A stretch of DNA of 47,390 nucleotides, taken from positions 1 to 47,390 of the forward strand of contig DKTR01000092.1 in NCBI GenBank assembly GCA_002473385.1, written 5' to 3'. The position numbers and the translations under genes were made by a program. Numbering within the stretch: position 1 is the stretch's first letter; each line of letters starts with the position of its first letter. Below, one piece after another: positions 26,389 to 34,849 of this stretch. Under the pieces are notes generated by a model. That model was not told where the DNA came from, ran no database searches, and was given only the letters and a program-made list of their open reading frames with translations. The stretch comes from Lachnospiraceae bacterium UBA7225. GTDB taxonomy: Bacteria > Bacillota > Clostridia > Lachnospirales > Lachnospiraceae.

Positions 26389-27705
26389 TCAATGCGCCTC
26401 CTTTGTATGTTTCCAGCCGAGCATTGCCATCCATCCGCCCAGTTTCAGACGGTTTCCGCGGTACATCATCAGATCACGGTATACCTTTGCGCACACATAT
26501 GCCAGAAGCACAATGACTATAAGCTGTATGAGCCATGACAAAGCAACCATACCTATCCCTATGCTCCCTGTAATATAGTATGTCGGAGCGCAGAAAATGG
26601 ATACCACCGGTATAAGAGTGACGGCTGTATTTATTGCAGGCGTATCCACGGCGACTGCTATCACCGCCGCCAGATAACCAATAAGCACAAGCATTACTAC
26701 TGTCATATTTGCCGGCTCCACATCCTCCGTTGTAGAACATCCGGTGCCAATCAGCCCGCTGAACAGGGAAACAGTCAGATAACCAAGCAGAACTGACACA
26801 AACAGAACCAGCCCTGCCGCCGGAGAAATCCGGAAGCTTTCCGCGTTGATTCCCATTGCGGCAAACTGCTCAGTAATAACGGATGTATCGATAAACCGTC
26901 CGGTAATCATATAAGAGCCTCCTATCACCACAATCAGCGAGACAATCAGCCCGAATACGTAAGTCATAACGGCAAGAATTTTGCCAAGCAGCATGGCAAA
27001 CGGCTTCACGCTCACCATCAAAAGCTCCGCCAGCTTCGATGCCTTTTCTTCAATTACCTTCTGGATAATGTAAGAAGACACAAATGTGCAAAGCATCAGC
27101 ACAAAAATAGAATATGCCATCTGTACGCCGAATCTAGCATCAAAGTTGTCTTCCTCTTCCCCGCTCTCTAAAAATTCAGAAACAGTTTCCGTCCTGATAC
27201 TATATCCTCCGGTAAGGACTGCAATCTGCTGCGGTGTTGCCTCCTGCTGTGCGTAACGCGCTTCATCCAGCAGCATAGAAAAAATTTCTGTGCACTGCGT
27301 AACCTCTGCGTCCGAAAAACTCTTCGTCTCTGCTGTAACTGCTTCTATTTCAAAGCTGTCTGCTTTTCTGTCCAGATGAAGATACATCTCCGATGCACCG
27401 ATGTCCCCGATCTTCTTTTCTTCCGCCACCTCCGTAAAAGAAGTATCTGCAAAAGCATCATTTATTATGGGCACATCCTCCAGCGCAAGCTGATATCCGG
27501 TGTCATTTTTCACATAAACAGATGTAATATCTGAAGATGCCGTTTTCTCTCCGCCCATCAAAAGCGTCATCACCGGTATGCTGACAACGGCGAGAACCAG
27601 AAGAATAACGAGTGTGATAACATTTGCCTTTCCCTTTAGCATCTGACTAAGCGTAAAACAGTACACCTTGCCGGTTCCGGTAAAATCTTTTCTGCTAATC
27701 TTCAT
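26389..27705 (-). CDS. ABC-2 type efflux permease, first subunit
   Basis: A 438-residue relative of the following permease with the same plan: an N-terminal helix (VITLVILLVLAVVSIPVMTLL), an extracellular domain of about 150 residues, and six C-terminal helices. ATG at 27705 (or 27711, two codons earlier) lies inside the end of the ATPase gene and follows AAGTGGGTG, so the genes overlap by about 10 bp. It works with the ATPase and second permease as an exporter. Substrate unknown. Confidence 0.86.
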   Translation of the reverse strand: MKISRKDFTGTGKVYCFTLSQMLKGKANVITLVILLVLAVVSIPVMTLLMGGEKTASSDITSVYVKNDTGYQLALEDVPIINDAFADTSFTEVAEEKKIGDIGASEMYLHLDRKADSFEIEAVTAETKSFSDAEVTQCTEIFSMLLDEARYAQQEATPQQIAVLTGGYSIRTETVSEFLESGEEEDNFDARFGVQMAYSIFVLMLCTFVSSYIIQKVIEEKASKLAELLMVSVKPFAMLLGKILAVMTYVFGLIVSLIVVIGGSYMITGRFIDTSVITEQFAAMGINAESFRISPAAGLVLFVSVLLGYLTVSLFSGLIGTGCSTTEDVEPANMTVVMLVLIGYLAAVIAVAVDTPAINTAVTLIPVVSIFCAPTYYITGSIGIGMVALSWLIQLIVIVLLAYVCAKVYRDLMMYRGNRLKLGGWMAMLGWKHTKEAH

Positions 27706-28702
27706 GTGCATCACCCACTTTTTCCACAAATATTTCATGCAGCGACGGCTCGCGCAGGTCGAAGGTAATGACACTGACAGAGTGTTCAATCAGCATCTTC
27801 AGAAAGGCATTTGCCTGCGCTTCTCCTGAAACACGGAGCTGATATTCACATTCCTTTTCTGTAACGAGCGTGAGCCCTGCCTTTTCAATCAGATCCTTCA
27901 CATCCGTCTCTGTTTTCAAAGAGAGGTTGATTCTGCCGTAGCTCTTTTTTATGTCATTCAAATGCCCCTTCAGAACAGTTTTTGAACGGTTTAAAATGAT
28001 AATATCGGTGCAAAATTCCTCTACCGTTGCCATCTGGTGGCTGGACATTATCAGATATTTCCCTTTGGCTATCTCCTCCCGGATAATACTCTTAAACAGA
28101 TCCGTGTTTACCGGATCAAGCCCGGAAAGCGGCTCATCCAGAATCAAAAGATCGGGATCCGGCAGGAGCGCCGTCATAAACTGAATCTTCTGCTGATTGC
28201 CCTTGGAAAGCTGATCCGCCTTCTTCGGCACCTGTTTTTTTGCGCGCTTTTTGTTTTCCGGGTTTTTCTCTGAAGATGATTTTCCGCCGGATGCGGTATC
28301 TTCCGCCTGCTTTGCCGGATCTGCGCCGGGATAAAGATATTCCTCCACCTCCAGACGATGCGCCCAATACCGGATACGCTTCTTCGCCTCCTCCTTTGAA
28401 ATACCGCGCAGTGCAGCAAAATAAATCAGCTGATCCATCAGCGTATATTTCGGATATAAACCGCGTTCCTCCGCAAGATAACCGACATTACAGGTCGCTG
28501 TATCCAGCGGTTTCCCATTCCAGAGCACCTCTCCGCCATCCCGCGACAGCATATTCAGCATCATGCGGATCGATGTTGTTTTTCCCGCGCCATTCGTACC
28601 AAGCAGTGCAAACACGCCGGGTCCCTTCATTTCAAAGTTCAGATTGTCTACAACTGTCTTTTCTCCATATTTCTTTGATAGATTTCTAACAACCAGACTC
28701 AT
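27695..28702 (-). CDS. ABC efflux ATPase (NatA-like) with a lysine-rich insertion
   Basis: A 335-residue ATPase. Walker A is GTNGAGKT (35-42), the signature LSKGNQQK (165-172), Walker B LLILDEPLSGLDP (185-197), and the H-loop SSHQM. LSKGN in place of LSGGQ is normal for the NatA-like branch. Between LEVEEY (117-122) and the signature lies a low-complexity, Lys/Ser/Ala-rich stretch (about 123-162) that relatives of usual length do not have; it should sit next to the nucleotide-sandwich surface. The C-terminal 100 residues form the accessory domain. Start: ATG at 28702 after GAGGAG. Third gene of the PadR operon. Confidence 0.9.
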   Translation of the reverse strand: MSLVVRNLSKKYGEKTVVDNLNFEMKGPGVFALLGTNGAGKTTSIRMMLNMLSRDGGEVLWNGKPLDTATCNVGYLAEERGLYPKYTLMDQLIYFAALRGISKEEAKKRIRYWAHRLEVEEYLYPGADPAKQAEDTASGGKSSSEKNPENKKRAKKQVPKKADQLSKGNQQKIQFMTALLPDPDLLILDEPLSGLDPVNTDLFKSIIREEIAKGKYLIMSSHQMATVEEFCTDIIILNRSKTVLKGHLNDIKKSYGRINLSLKTETDVKDLIEKAGLTLVTEKECEYQLRVSGEAQANAFLKMLIEHSVSVITFDLREPSLHEIFVEKVGDAHED

Positions 28703-28778
28703 ATTTTTCTCCTCTTCTCTCTGTAAATATTTTGATGATGTCAGGGTCAAAAGGTCATGTGTTTCACGCTTGCCTCTC

Positions 28779-29828
28779 CTATGTAGAAATAAAGCCCGTA
28801 ATAAACCCGAAAATAAAACCAATTGCAGCAAAAACCACCCAATATAATAACCATGAGTATAAAAACATATTCTTTTTACCAAAATCGACCTGCCGGATGC
28901 TTTTGTATAAAATCTGATTGTTCGCATAAGCACAGACGAATTCCATGCCATTTTGCTCTGCCTCTTTTACACTTTCCACCTGCCAGTCGTTGTTCTGCTG
29001 ATTGATATCTTTTCCATCCCCTATTTTTCTGAGATGTCTGGCGCGTCTTCTCCTGTTTACCGCTGCCCTGGAATCCACAGTATAACACAGTGACTCCTGC
29101 GGTCCCTTTTCAAAGCTGTAGCACATCGCACTGCTTCTTATAATATGCCAGCCCTTCCTGCTCTGCTTCTGCAAATATTTTGTCAGTCCTTTCGTTGTGA
29201 GAAAAAGACGGTATTCCTTTTTTGTATTGCTCTTTTTCCCATTTGCGCGCAGCCATTCCTGCGCACCCATACGAAACTCCCTTTCACACATCTGTGCTAT
29301 GCCTTCACACCAATAGCCAAACGCCATAATGATCGTACTCCACACAAACCCCAGGATAAAAGGAAGCGGACTTTTCAATATAAGTGCCAAAGCAAGCATG
29401 AGAAAGTCAAAAACAAGCACGCACTTATAATTCACCTGCGCCGCATGGCGGTATCTGTCCCGGTATTTCAAAGCATGTACACGCCGTTCCTCCTCCGTAT
29501 CATACATTTCATTGATACCGTCTTCCTCATATGGCTTACAGAAATAATAGTTCATATCCTCATCATGTGTAATTTCCTGCCAGCCCATCTCCTCCGCCAG
29601 CGACACAAACATTTCCCGGTCCCGTATTTCCTTCAGCACCGGATATTTGGGCAGGTCAAACCGGTCTACATCGTAGACAAGCCGCTGCGGTTCCCTCTTT
29701 TCAAAGGTATAGATAACGCCAAGATTGATATTTTTCAAAAAAAGACCCTGCTGCGCCATCTCCTCCAGCCAGAACTTTTCCCGCATCAGACTCATAATAA
29801 ATCTGGTCTTACGAACAGTCTGTCCCAT
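28779..29828 (-). CDS. DUF2812 membrane protein
   Basis: A 349-residue protein with two copies of the DUF2812-type domain. The first begins MREKFWLEEMAQQGLFLKNIN (near residue 15), followed by two helices (about 135-175); the second begins near TTKGLTKYLQKQSRKGWHI, and a last pair of helices (about 315-345) closes the chain. Function is unknown; proteins of this family are regularly encoded beside PadR regulators and ABC exporters in Firmicutes, so a role in sensing the exported compound or stress is possible. Start: ATG at 29828 after GGGAGG; it overlaps the end of padR by 20 bp and precedes the ATPase by 76 bp. Confidence 0.85.
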   Translation of the reverse strand: MGQTVRKTRFIMSLMREKFWLEEMAQQGLFLKNINLGVIYTFEKREPQRLVYDVDRFDLPKYPVLKEIRDREMFVSLAEEMGWQEITHDEDMNYYFCKPYEEDGINEMYDTEEERRVHALKYRDRYRHAAQVNYKCVLVFDFLMLALALILKSPLPFILGFVWSTIIMAFGYWCEGIAQMCEREFRMGAQEWLRANGKKSNTKKEYRLFLTTKGLTKYLQKQSRKGWHIIRSSAMCYSFEKGPQESLCYTVDSRAAVNRRRRARHLRKIGDGKDINQQNNDWQVESVKEAEQNGMEFVCAYANNQILYKSIRQVDFGKKNMFLYSWLLYWVVFAAIGFIFGFITGFIST

Positions 29829-30135
29829 ATATTTCCTCCCCGTTTCTGAGCTGTCTGCGCAGGCGGTCCAGCTCCATTTTCAGAATTTCTTCCCCCATTG
29901 GTGTCAGATGGTATACTTTTTTTCCGTTCTCATTCGAGACGACTTCAATCATCCCATCCTCCACCAGCCGTCCAAGCATTGTATAAAGCGTGCCGGTGCC
30001 CATGTGAATCCGGTTTTCCGTAAGCTCGCGGACAAACTGCATAATAGCATACCCATGCCGCTCCTCCTTCAGAGCAAGCAGCGTGTAATAGGTAGTTTCT
30101 GTCATTGGAATGTATTTTTTAATGATCTGCTCCAA
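29809..30135 (-). CDS. PadR family transcriptional repressor
   Basis: About 108 residues from a probable TTG start at 30135. The winged helix is clear: ETTYYTLLALKEERHGYAIMQ, then MGTGTLYTMLGRLVEDGMIEV and a beta-wing NGKKVYHLTPMGEEIL. PadR proteins repress their own efflux operon and release DNA when they bind a drug-like compound. An open frame continues upstream to 30240, but that stretch contains a textbook promoter and the operator, so it cannot be coding. TTG at 30135 has AGGGGAA 7 nt before it and gives the standard family length; ATG at 30105 is the alternative. Confidence 0.85.
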   Translation of the reverse strand: MEQIIKKYIPMTETTYYTLLALKEERHGYAIMQFVRELTENRIHMGTGTLYTMLGRLVEDGMIEVVSNENGKKVYHLTPMGEEILKMELDRLRRQLRNGEEIYGTDCS

Positions 30136-30163
30136 TTTTCTTTCCCCTGTCCGTTTTCCTTTT

Positions 30164-30216
30164 GATATGTCGCCCCTTGATATGTCGAGCATCGACATAT
30201 CGTCTAACGACATAAT
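30164..30216. promoter_or_regulatory. Four-half-site operator upstream of padR
   Basis: GATATGTCG occurs at 30164-30172 and 30179-30187, and its complement at 30193-30201 and, as CGACATA, at 30208-30214. All four lie symmetrically about position 30190: the inner pair is a perfect 10-bp inverted repeat with a 3-bp gap, the outer pair is shifted 15 bp outwards on each side. The array starts in the -10 box and covers the transcription start of the PadR operon, so it is a likely autorepression site for a dimer of PadR dimers. Confidence 0.75.
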
Positions 30217-30240
30217 AGCATCCTGCTGTATGTTTGTCAA
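30212..30240 (-). promoter_or_regulatory. Strong sigma-A promoter of the PadR-DUF2812-ABC operon
   Basis: On the - strand, consensus TTGACA (30235-30240) is 17 bp from TATTAT (30212-30217). This is the best promoter in the window. Its -10 box overlaps the outermost half-site of the operator, so occupancy of the operator would block it. Confidence 0.85.
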
Positions 30241-30293
30241 CTATATATTTCCACTGAAAAAACATTGTCAAAATTCTATTTATATTCTATGAT

Positions 30294-30311
30294 ATGAGCC
30301 AAGGGACAAAT
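30294..30311 (+). repeat. Palindromic intergenic repeat, half copy B
   Basis: ATGAGCCAAGGGACAAAT matches the left arm of copies A and C with one or two changes. The right arm is missing. It lies in the divergent gap upstream of the response regulator, not after a stop codon. Confidence 0.5.
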
Positions 30312-30347
30312 TGTATCATGATTCCGGAACCGGGAGGAGTACTGCTT

Positions 30348-31021
30348 ATGGACATAAAAATCGCAGTCATTGAGGACGATAAAAAACTAAACGAGGGCAT
30401 CTGTCTTTCACTGAAGGAACCGGGGCGCACCTTTTTTCGTGCCGCACGCTTGCGCAGGCAAGACAGTGTCTGAAGGGAAACAGCCCGGATCTGATTCTTC
30501 TGGATGTCAATCTCCCGGATGGCAGCGGTATTGATTTTATCAGAGAAATCCGGGTCAAAAGCCAGACACCCATTATATTAATCACCGTAAACAATATGGA
30601 ACTTGATATCGTTACCGGGCTGGAAGCCGGAGCAAACGATTATATTACAAAACCGTTCAGTCTGATGGTTCTGCGGGCGCGCGCCGCCGTGCAGCTGCGG
30701 GAGCGCACAAAAACAGACGGCAGGATTTTTATTGACGGATTTATATTTGACTTCGATAAAATGCTGTTTTCCAAAAACGGACAGCACATTGAACTGAGTA
30801 AAACAGAACAGCGGCTGCTGCGCATCCTTGTGGAAAATAAAGGCGCAACTATCAAGCGAAGCTATCTGATCGACACCGTCTGGCAGGGCGATACCGAATA
30901 TGTAGACGGACACGCTCTGACTGTCACAATCAAACGGCTGCGTGATAAGCTGGAGGATGACAGTACAAATCCCGCTTACATCAAAACGGTCTACGGCATC
31001 GGCTATACATGGGCGGTCTGA
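30348..31021 (+). pseudogene. OmpR-type response regulator interrupted by a frameshift
   Basis: From ATG 30348 (GGGAGGAG before it) the frame encodes the receiver opening MDIKIAVIEDDKKLNEG and then meets TGA at 30471. The correct continuation, from CRTLAQARQCL with LILLDVNLPDGSG (phosphoacceptor Asp), ITKPFSL (Lys) and a winged helix ending TVYGIGYTW, runs in the next frame to 31021. One missing base near 30432-30443 explains it, and a T6 tract (30432-30437) restores the frame if read as T7. The repaired protein would be about 225 residues, the normal length. It could be a true mutation, a slippage-prone site or a sequencing error. It would control the ABC genes downstream with the kinase at 31056. 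Confidence 0.82.
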
Positions 31022-31055
31022 GCAGCGCCTCGTCTGCAGAAAGGAACTATATCAC

Positions 31056-31955
31056 ATGCTGATTATCTTATCACTCATTATTATGTGCATTTTTACCGGA
31101 GCGCTCTGGTATGCATTTTTTACCCATCGTGATAAAAGACTTCTGAACCGTCTGCAGAAAATGGCAGACGATGCCGCCGCGGGCACTCTGCAGCGCAGTG
31201 AAATTTCCGAAACAAAATATTCCGCGCTGGAGAACAGTCTGAGAAAGGTTTTAAGTGACAGCCAGCTCTCTGCCGAAACCCGCCGCCAGCAAAAAAAGAT
31301 TATTCAAACTCTTATCTCCGACATTGCTCATCAGACCCTTACGCCAATTTCCAATATAAAACTGTATGCCGAGCTTTTAAAAGAACAGACAGACGGACAG
31401 TCCGCAGAAATCGACACCATTTGCGAACAGACAGAAAAACTTGATTTTCTCATTCAGTCGCTGGTAAAATTATCACACATGGAAAACGGCATCATCTCTG
31501 TTCATCCGAAAGAAACGTCTATCGGACTGCTTTTTGATGCACTCTGCCAGGAGTTTCAGGCAAAAACGGAAGAAAAAGAGATTTCCCTTGAAATTATACC
31601 TTCCTCTCTTTCTGCGGTCTTTGATCTGAGATGGACACGCGAAGCGGTTGGAAACATTCTGGATAATGCCATAAAATATACAAAGCCAGGCGGATGGATC
31701 CGCGTTTCTTCCGAAAAATATTCTTTTTTTACCCGTCTTGATATCGCAGACAATGGCATTGGCATTGCCGAAGAAGAACTTCACCGCATTTTTTTGCGTT
31801 TTTACCGGAGCATTGATGTTGCAGACGAACCAGGCACCGGAATCGGGCTTTATCTTTCCAGAGAGATCCTGCGCATGCAGAAGGGTTACATAAAAGCAAG
31901 TTCCAAAAAGGGCGCCGGATCTGTGTTCTCTATATTTCTGCCAAATGTCTCATAA
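31056..31955 (+). CDS. Sensor histidine kinase of a BceS/intramembrane-type system
   Basis: A 299-residue kinase with a single N-terminal membrane helix (about 3-23) and no extracellular domain. The phosphoacceptor motif is SDIAHQTLTPISNIKLY (His in IAHQ), the N box NILDNAIKYT, G1 DIADNGIGI and G2 GTGIGLYLS. Kinases with so little outside often sense the state of their partner ABC transporter, as in the bacitracin BceS-BceAB systems; here such a transporter follows. Start: ATG at 31056, after AAGGAA; earlier in-frame codons overlap the regulator gene. Partner regulator is frameshifted. Confidence 0.9.
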   Translation: MLIILSLIIMCIFTGALWYAFFTHRDKRLLNRLQKMADDAAAGTLQRSEISETKYSALENSLRKVLSDSQLSAETRRQQKKIIQTLISDIAHQTLTPISNIKLYAELLKEQTDGQSAEIDTICEQTEKLDFLIQSLVKLSHMENGIISVHPKETSIGLLFDALCQEFQAKTEEKEISLEIIPSSLSAVFDLRWTREAVGNILDNAIKYTKPGGWIRVSSEKYSFFTRLDIADNGIGIAEEELHRIFLRFYRSIDVADEPGTGIGLYLSREILRMQKGYIKASSKKGAGSVFSIFLPNVS

Positions 31956-32027
31956 CTGTAATCTTTACGAAACCCTCCGGAGATATTCCCATGCTAGTCT
32001 ATATTCATAAAACAAAAGGAGGTTTTT

Positions 32028-32750
32028 ATGAATATTTTAAAAACAACGCAGTTATCCAAAATTTACGGAAACGGCGAGACGGCTGTCCATGCACTGCAAA
32101 ATGTAAATCTGACCGTAGATAAAGGTGAATTTGCGGCAATTGTCGGCACCTCCGGCAGCGGAAAATCCACACTGCTGCATATGATCGGCGGACTGGATGT
32201 TCCTACCTCCGGTAAGGTTTTTGTAGACGGACAGGAGCTTGGCGCCATGACTGATGAACAGCTCACCATTTTCCGCCGGCGCAACATTGGCTTTGTTTTC
32301 CAGATGTATAATCTGGTTCCTATGCTGAATGTCTGGGAAAATATCATTCTTCCGGTAAAACTGGACGGAAAACTGCTGGACAAAAACTATCTGCAAAAGA
32401 TCATAGAAATTCTCGGGCTGAAACAAAAGCTCTCCTGTCTTCCAAATGCCCTCTCCGGCGGTCAGCAGCAGCGTGTTGCCATCGCCCGTGCCCTGGCGGC
32501 AAAGCCGGCTGTCCTGCTTGCGGACGAGCCGACAGGAAATCTCGACTCAAAAACAAGTCAAGATGTGCTTGGTCTTCTTAAAATTACCGGTGAGGAATTT
32601 TCCCAGACAATTGTTATGATCACCCACAATGAAGAAATTGCACAGCTCGCTGACCGCATCCTGCGCATCGAAGACGGTCATCTTATATCAGACAGCTCTT
32701 CCTGCCCCGGAAGCAGCAGCCGGCAGACAGGCAGCATCTACAGGGGGTGA
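32028..32750 (+). CDS. ABC transporter ATPase (MacB/BceA-like)
   Basis: A 240-residue ATPase with Walker A GTSGSGKST, signature LSGGQQQRVAIARALA, Walker B VLLADEPTGNLD and H-loop ITHNEE. The tail after residue 222 is Ser/Gly-rich and poorly conserved. It pairs with the FtsX-type permease whose gene starts 5 bp later. RBS AAGGAGG precedes ATG 32028. The gap before it holds TATATT (32000-32005) with no -35 box and the palindrome CTCCGGAG, as expected for a promoter that needs the response regulator. Confidence 0.93.
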   Translation: MNILKTTQLSKIYGNGETAVHALQNVNLTVDKGEFAAIVGTSGSGKSTLLHMIGGLDVPTSGKVFVDGQELGAMTDEQLTIFRRRNIGFVFQMYNLVPMLNVWENIILPVKLDGKLLDKNYLQKIIEILGLKQKLSCLPNALSGGQQQRVAIARALAAKPAVLLADEPTGNLDSKTSQDVLGLLKITGEEFSQTIVMITHNEEIAQLADRILRIEDGHLISDSSSCPGSSSRQTGSIYRG

Positions 32751-32755
32751 CGCAC

Positions 32756-34753
32756 ATGGTAAAAGTAGAAAACAAGGGCACCTTATGGCTTATCACGAAA
32801 AAATTTTTAAAAATTAACCGGGCAAGAAATGCCATTGCTATTCTGGCAATTATTTTAACATCCCTGCTGTTCACTACACTCTTTACCGGCACCTGCTCCA
32901 TGTTCCTCACGCAGCTGGAAACAGACAAAAAGAAATATATCACAGATTCTCATGCCATAATCCAGCAGCTTTCCGAAGAAGAAGGACAGCGGGCAGAGAC
33001 AGCGCTGAAAGATGCTTCATTTGTAGATAAATACGGCAAAGATCTTTTTCTTGGAATTTCTGAAGACGCAAGATTTCCCTATCTTGTTGAATTTCACGCA
33101 GGTGATGATAATAGCGCCCGAAATATCTCGGTGAAAAATGATATCCGTACCTATGGATTGCTGAAAAATATCGGCACAACCGGAAAACAGCTAAAGAAAA
33201 TTGTGCGTATGCAGGCATTTATATTGTCCATAACCGGCATTCCTGTCGGACTTGTGACCGGTTATGCGGCCGGTGTCCTGCTTGTGCCTGTTCTGATTGC
33301 CTCACTGAACGAAAAAACGGAAACGGTGACAACTGCCCATCCCCTTATTTTCCTTTTTTCAGCGATATTTTCGCTTCTTACGGTCTATCTCTCTATTTTG
33401 CAGGCATGCCGTATTGTGGCAAAGGTCTCTCCTGTAGAAGCGCTAAGACTGGCAGAAAACACACAGACGCAAAAGAAAAGTAAAAAAAATTTTTCGGTCT
33501 CCTGCATGGGAATGGCGCTGCAGAACATGCGCAGCAGCTGGAAAAAGGGAATCATTGTGATGCTATCCATTGCCATTTCACTCACAATCCTGAATATTAC
33601 CGGAATTCTTATCAGTCTCCAGGATTTTGAGGACATTCAGGATCTCTATCTCGCTGCAGATTTTCAGCTTGACAAAATAACCTCCACCCTGGATTTTGCG
33701 GATCTTAATGCTATTTCACCCGACATACACCAGGCACTGGATACCTGTCCCTGCGCAGAAGCAACCGGTTACACCTACTATTCCAGGGAACAGCTCTCTA
33801 TGCCGGAGCAGCTTCGTGAAACATATGAGGGTATCACAAATAAATACCTCGATCAGTGGGGCTACGACTGGAACGATACCTGGCAGGAAATCCGGACCTC
33901 CAATCAGATTCCTGTTCTTTATATGGGAATTTCCAAAGCAATTTTTGATAAATTCAAATGGAGAGGGGAACCTGCTTCCTGGGAAGATTTTCAGAGCGGA
34001 CAATATGTGATTACAAATTATCCTGACACATACTATACAAAAGAAACAGATTATTTTTATAAAAAGGGAGATTCTCTTACTATGACATATCAGAGCGGTG
34101 AAAATAAGACTTATGAAGTGCTGCAGGAAGCAACGCTTCCGACACTGCTTGGCTATCCGTATACTGATCTGATTTCCGTAGAGGTTTATGTGCCCGCTTC
34201 CGAATACATTGCCTGCACCGGAAATAACTATGCTATGCGCGCCGCTATAAACGCCATACCGGGGCAGGAAAAAAATGTTCAGCAATATATTGAAAATGTT
34301 ATTCTGCCGGAAGACAACGCCTTTCAGTTCACTTCCGTTCTTGACTTAAAGAAGGATTTTGACCGGTATGTCAGCAAATATTACATTATCGGCGGTCTGC
34401 TCGCCCTCGTGCTCGCCTTCATCGGCATTATGAATTTTTACAACACCACCGCCACTTCCCTGATCAGCCGGAAAAAAGAACTGGCTCTTTTAGAAGCAGT
34501 CGGCATGACAAAAAGGCAGCTTCTGGGAATGCTTATTCTGGAAGGTATTTTTTACCTCGGCGGTGCTGTAATCACAGCGGGTTTCCTCACCCTTCTGTAT
34601 AGCAGACGATTTACAGATAGATCGATTTCTTTCTATGCCTTCCTTCCCTTCTTGCTGATGATTCCGGTATTGCTCTTCACTGCATGGGCAATCCCAGAAT
34701 CCCAGTTCCGGAAAATGCACCGTGAAAGCGTAGTGGAACGAATACGGCAGTAA
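32756..34753 (+). CDS. FtsX-like ABC permease with an internal deletion
   Basis: A 665-residue permease of the two-component-linked MacB/BceB type. After the first helix (IAILAIILTSLLFTTLF) the extracellular part proceeds to VEFHAGDDNSA and then jumps directly to ISVKNDIRTYGLLKNIGTTGKQ, a cytoplasmic motif that in relatives follows the second membrane helix. About 170 residues, including that helix, seem to be missing at about 33100-33135 with the frame kept. The remainder has the usual further helices, a second extracellular domain and the matching cytoplasmic motif ELALLEAVGMTKRQLLG. Loss of one crossing helix should invert the topology, so the protein is probably inactive. Start: ATG at 32756 after AGGGGG. 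Confidence 0.82.
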   Translation: MVKVENKGTLWLITKKFLKINRARNAIAILAIILTSLLFTTLFTGTCSMFLTQLETDKKKYITDSHAIIQQLSEEEGQRAETALKDASFVDKYGKDLFLGISEDARFPYLVEFHAGDDNSARNISVKNDIRTYGLLKNIGTTGKQLKKIVRMQAFILSITGIPVGLVTGYAAGVLLVPVLIASLNEKTETVTTAHPLIFLFSAIFSLLTVYLSILQACRIVAKVSPVEALRLAENTQTQKKSKKNFSVSCMGMALQNMRSSWKKGIIVMLSIAISLTILNITGILISLQDFEDIQDLYLAADFQLDKITSTLDFADLNAISPDIHQALDTCPCAEATGYTYYSREQLSMPEQLRETYEGITNKYLDQWGYDWNDTWQEIRTSNQIPVLYMGISKAIFDKFKWRGEPASWEDFQSGQYVITNYPDTYYTKETDYFYKKGDSLTMTYQSGENKTYEVLQEATLPTLLGYPYTDLISVEVYVPASEYIACTGNNYAMRAAINAIPGQEKNVQQYIENVILPEDNAFQFTSVLDLKKDFDRYVSKYYIIGGLLALVLAFIGIMNFYNTTATSLISRKKELALLEAVGMTKRQLLGMLILEGIFYLGGAVITAGFLTLLYSRRFTDRSISFYAFLPFLLMIPVLLFTAWAIPESQFRKMHRESVVERIRQ

Positions 34754-34759
34754 ACGGAC

Positions 34760-34779
34760 ATGTCTGCTGACGCAGACAT
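34760..34779 (+). terminator. Short hairpin after the permease gene
   Basis: ATGTCTGC (34760-34767) pairs with 34772-34779 across a TGAC loop, 7 bp after the stop codon. There is no T-run, so termination is uncertain. Confidence 0.4.
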
Positions 34780-34849
34780 CACCATTCATGAAAGTCAGAT
34801 GCTCCGTGCTGTGCATTCTCCGCGCAATTTTAAAAAACTATGTACGATC

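Noticed and set aside
30136..30240. N-terminal extension of PadR by 35 residues.
   Set aside because: The stretch contains a consensus promoter and the four-half-site operator, so it lies upstream of or around the transcription start.
31970..32010. CTCCGGAG palindrome before the ABC ATPase as a defined regulator site.
   Set aside because: Eight bases is too short to support a site on its own; mentioned only within the gene entry.
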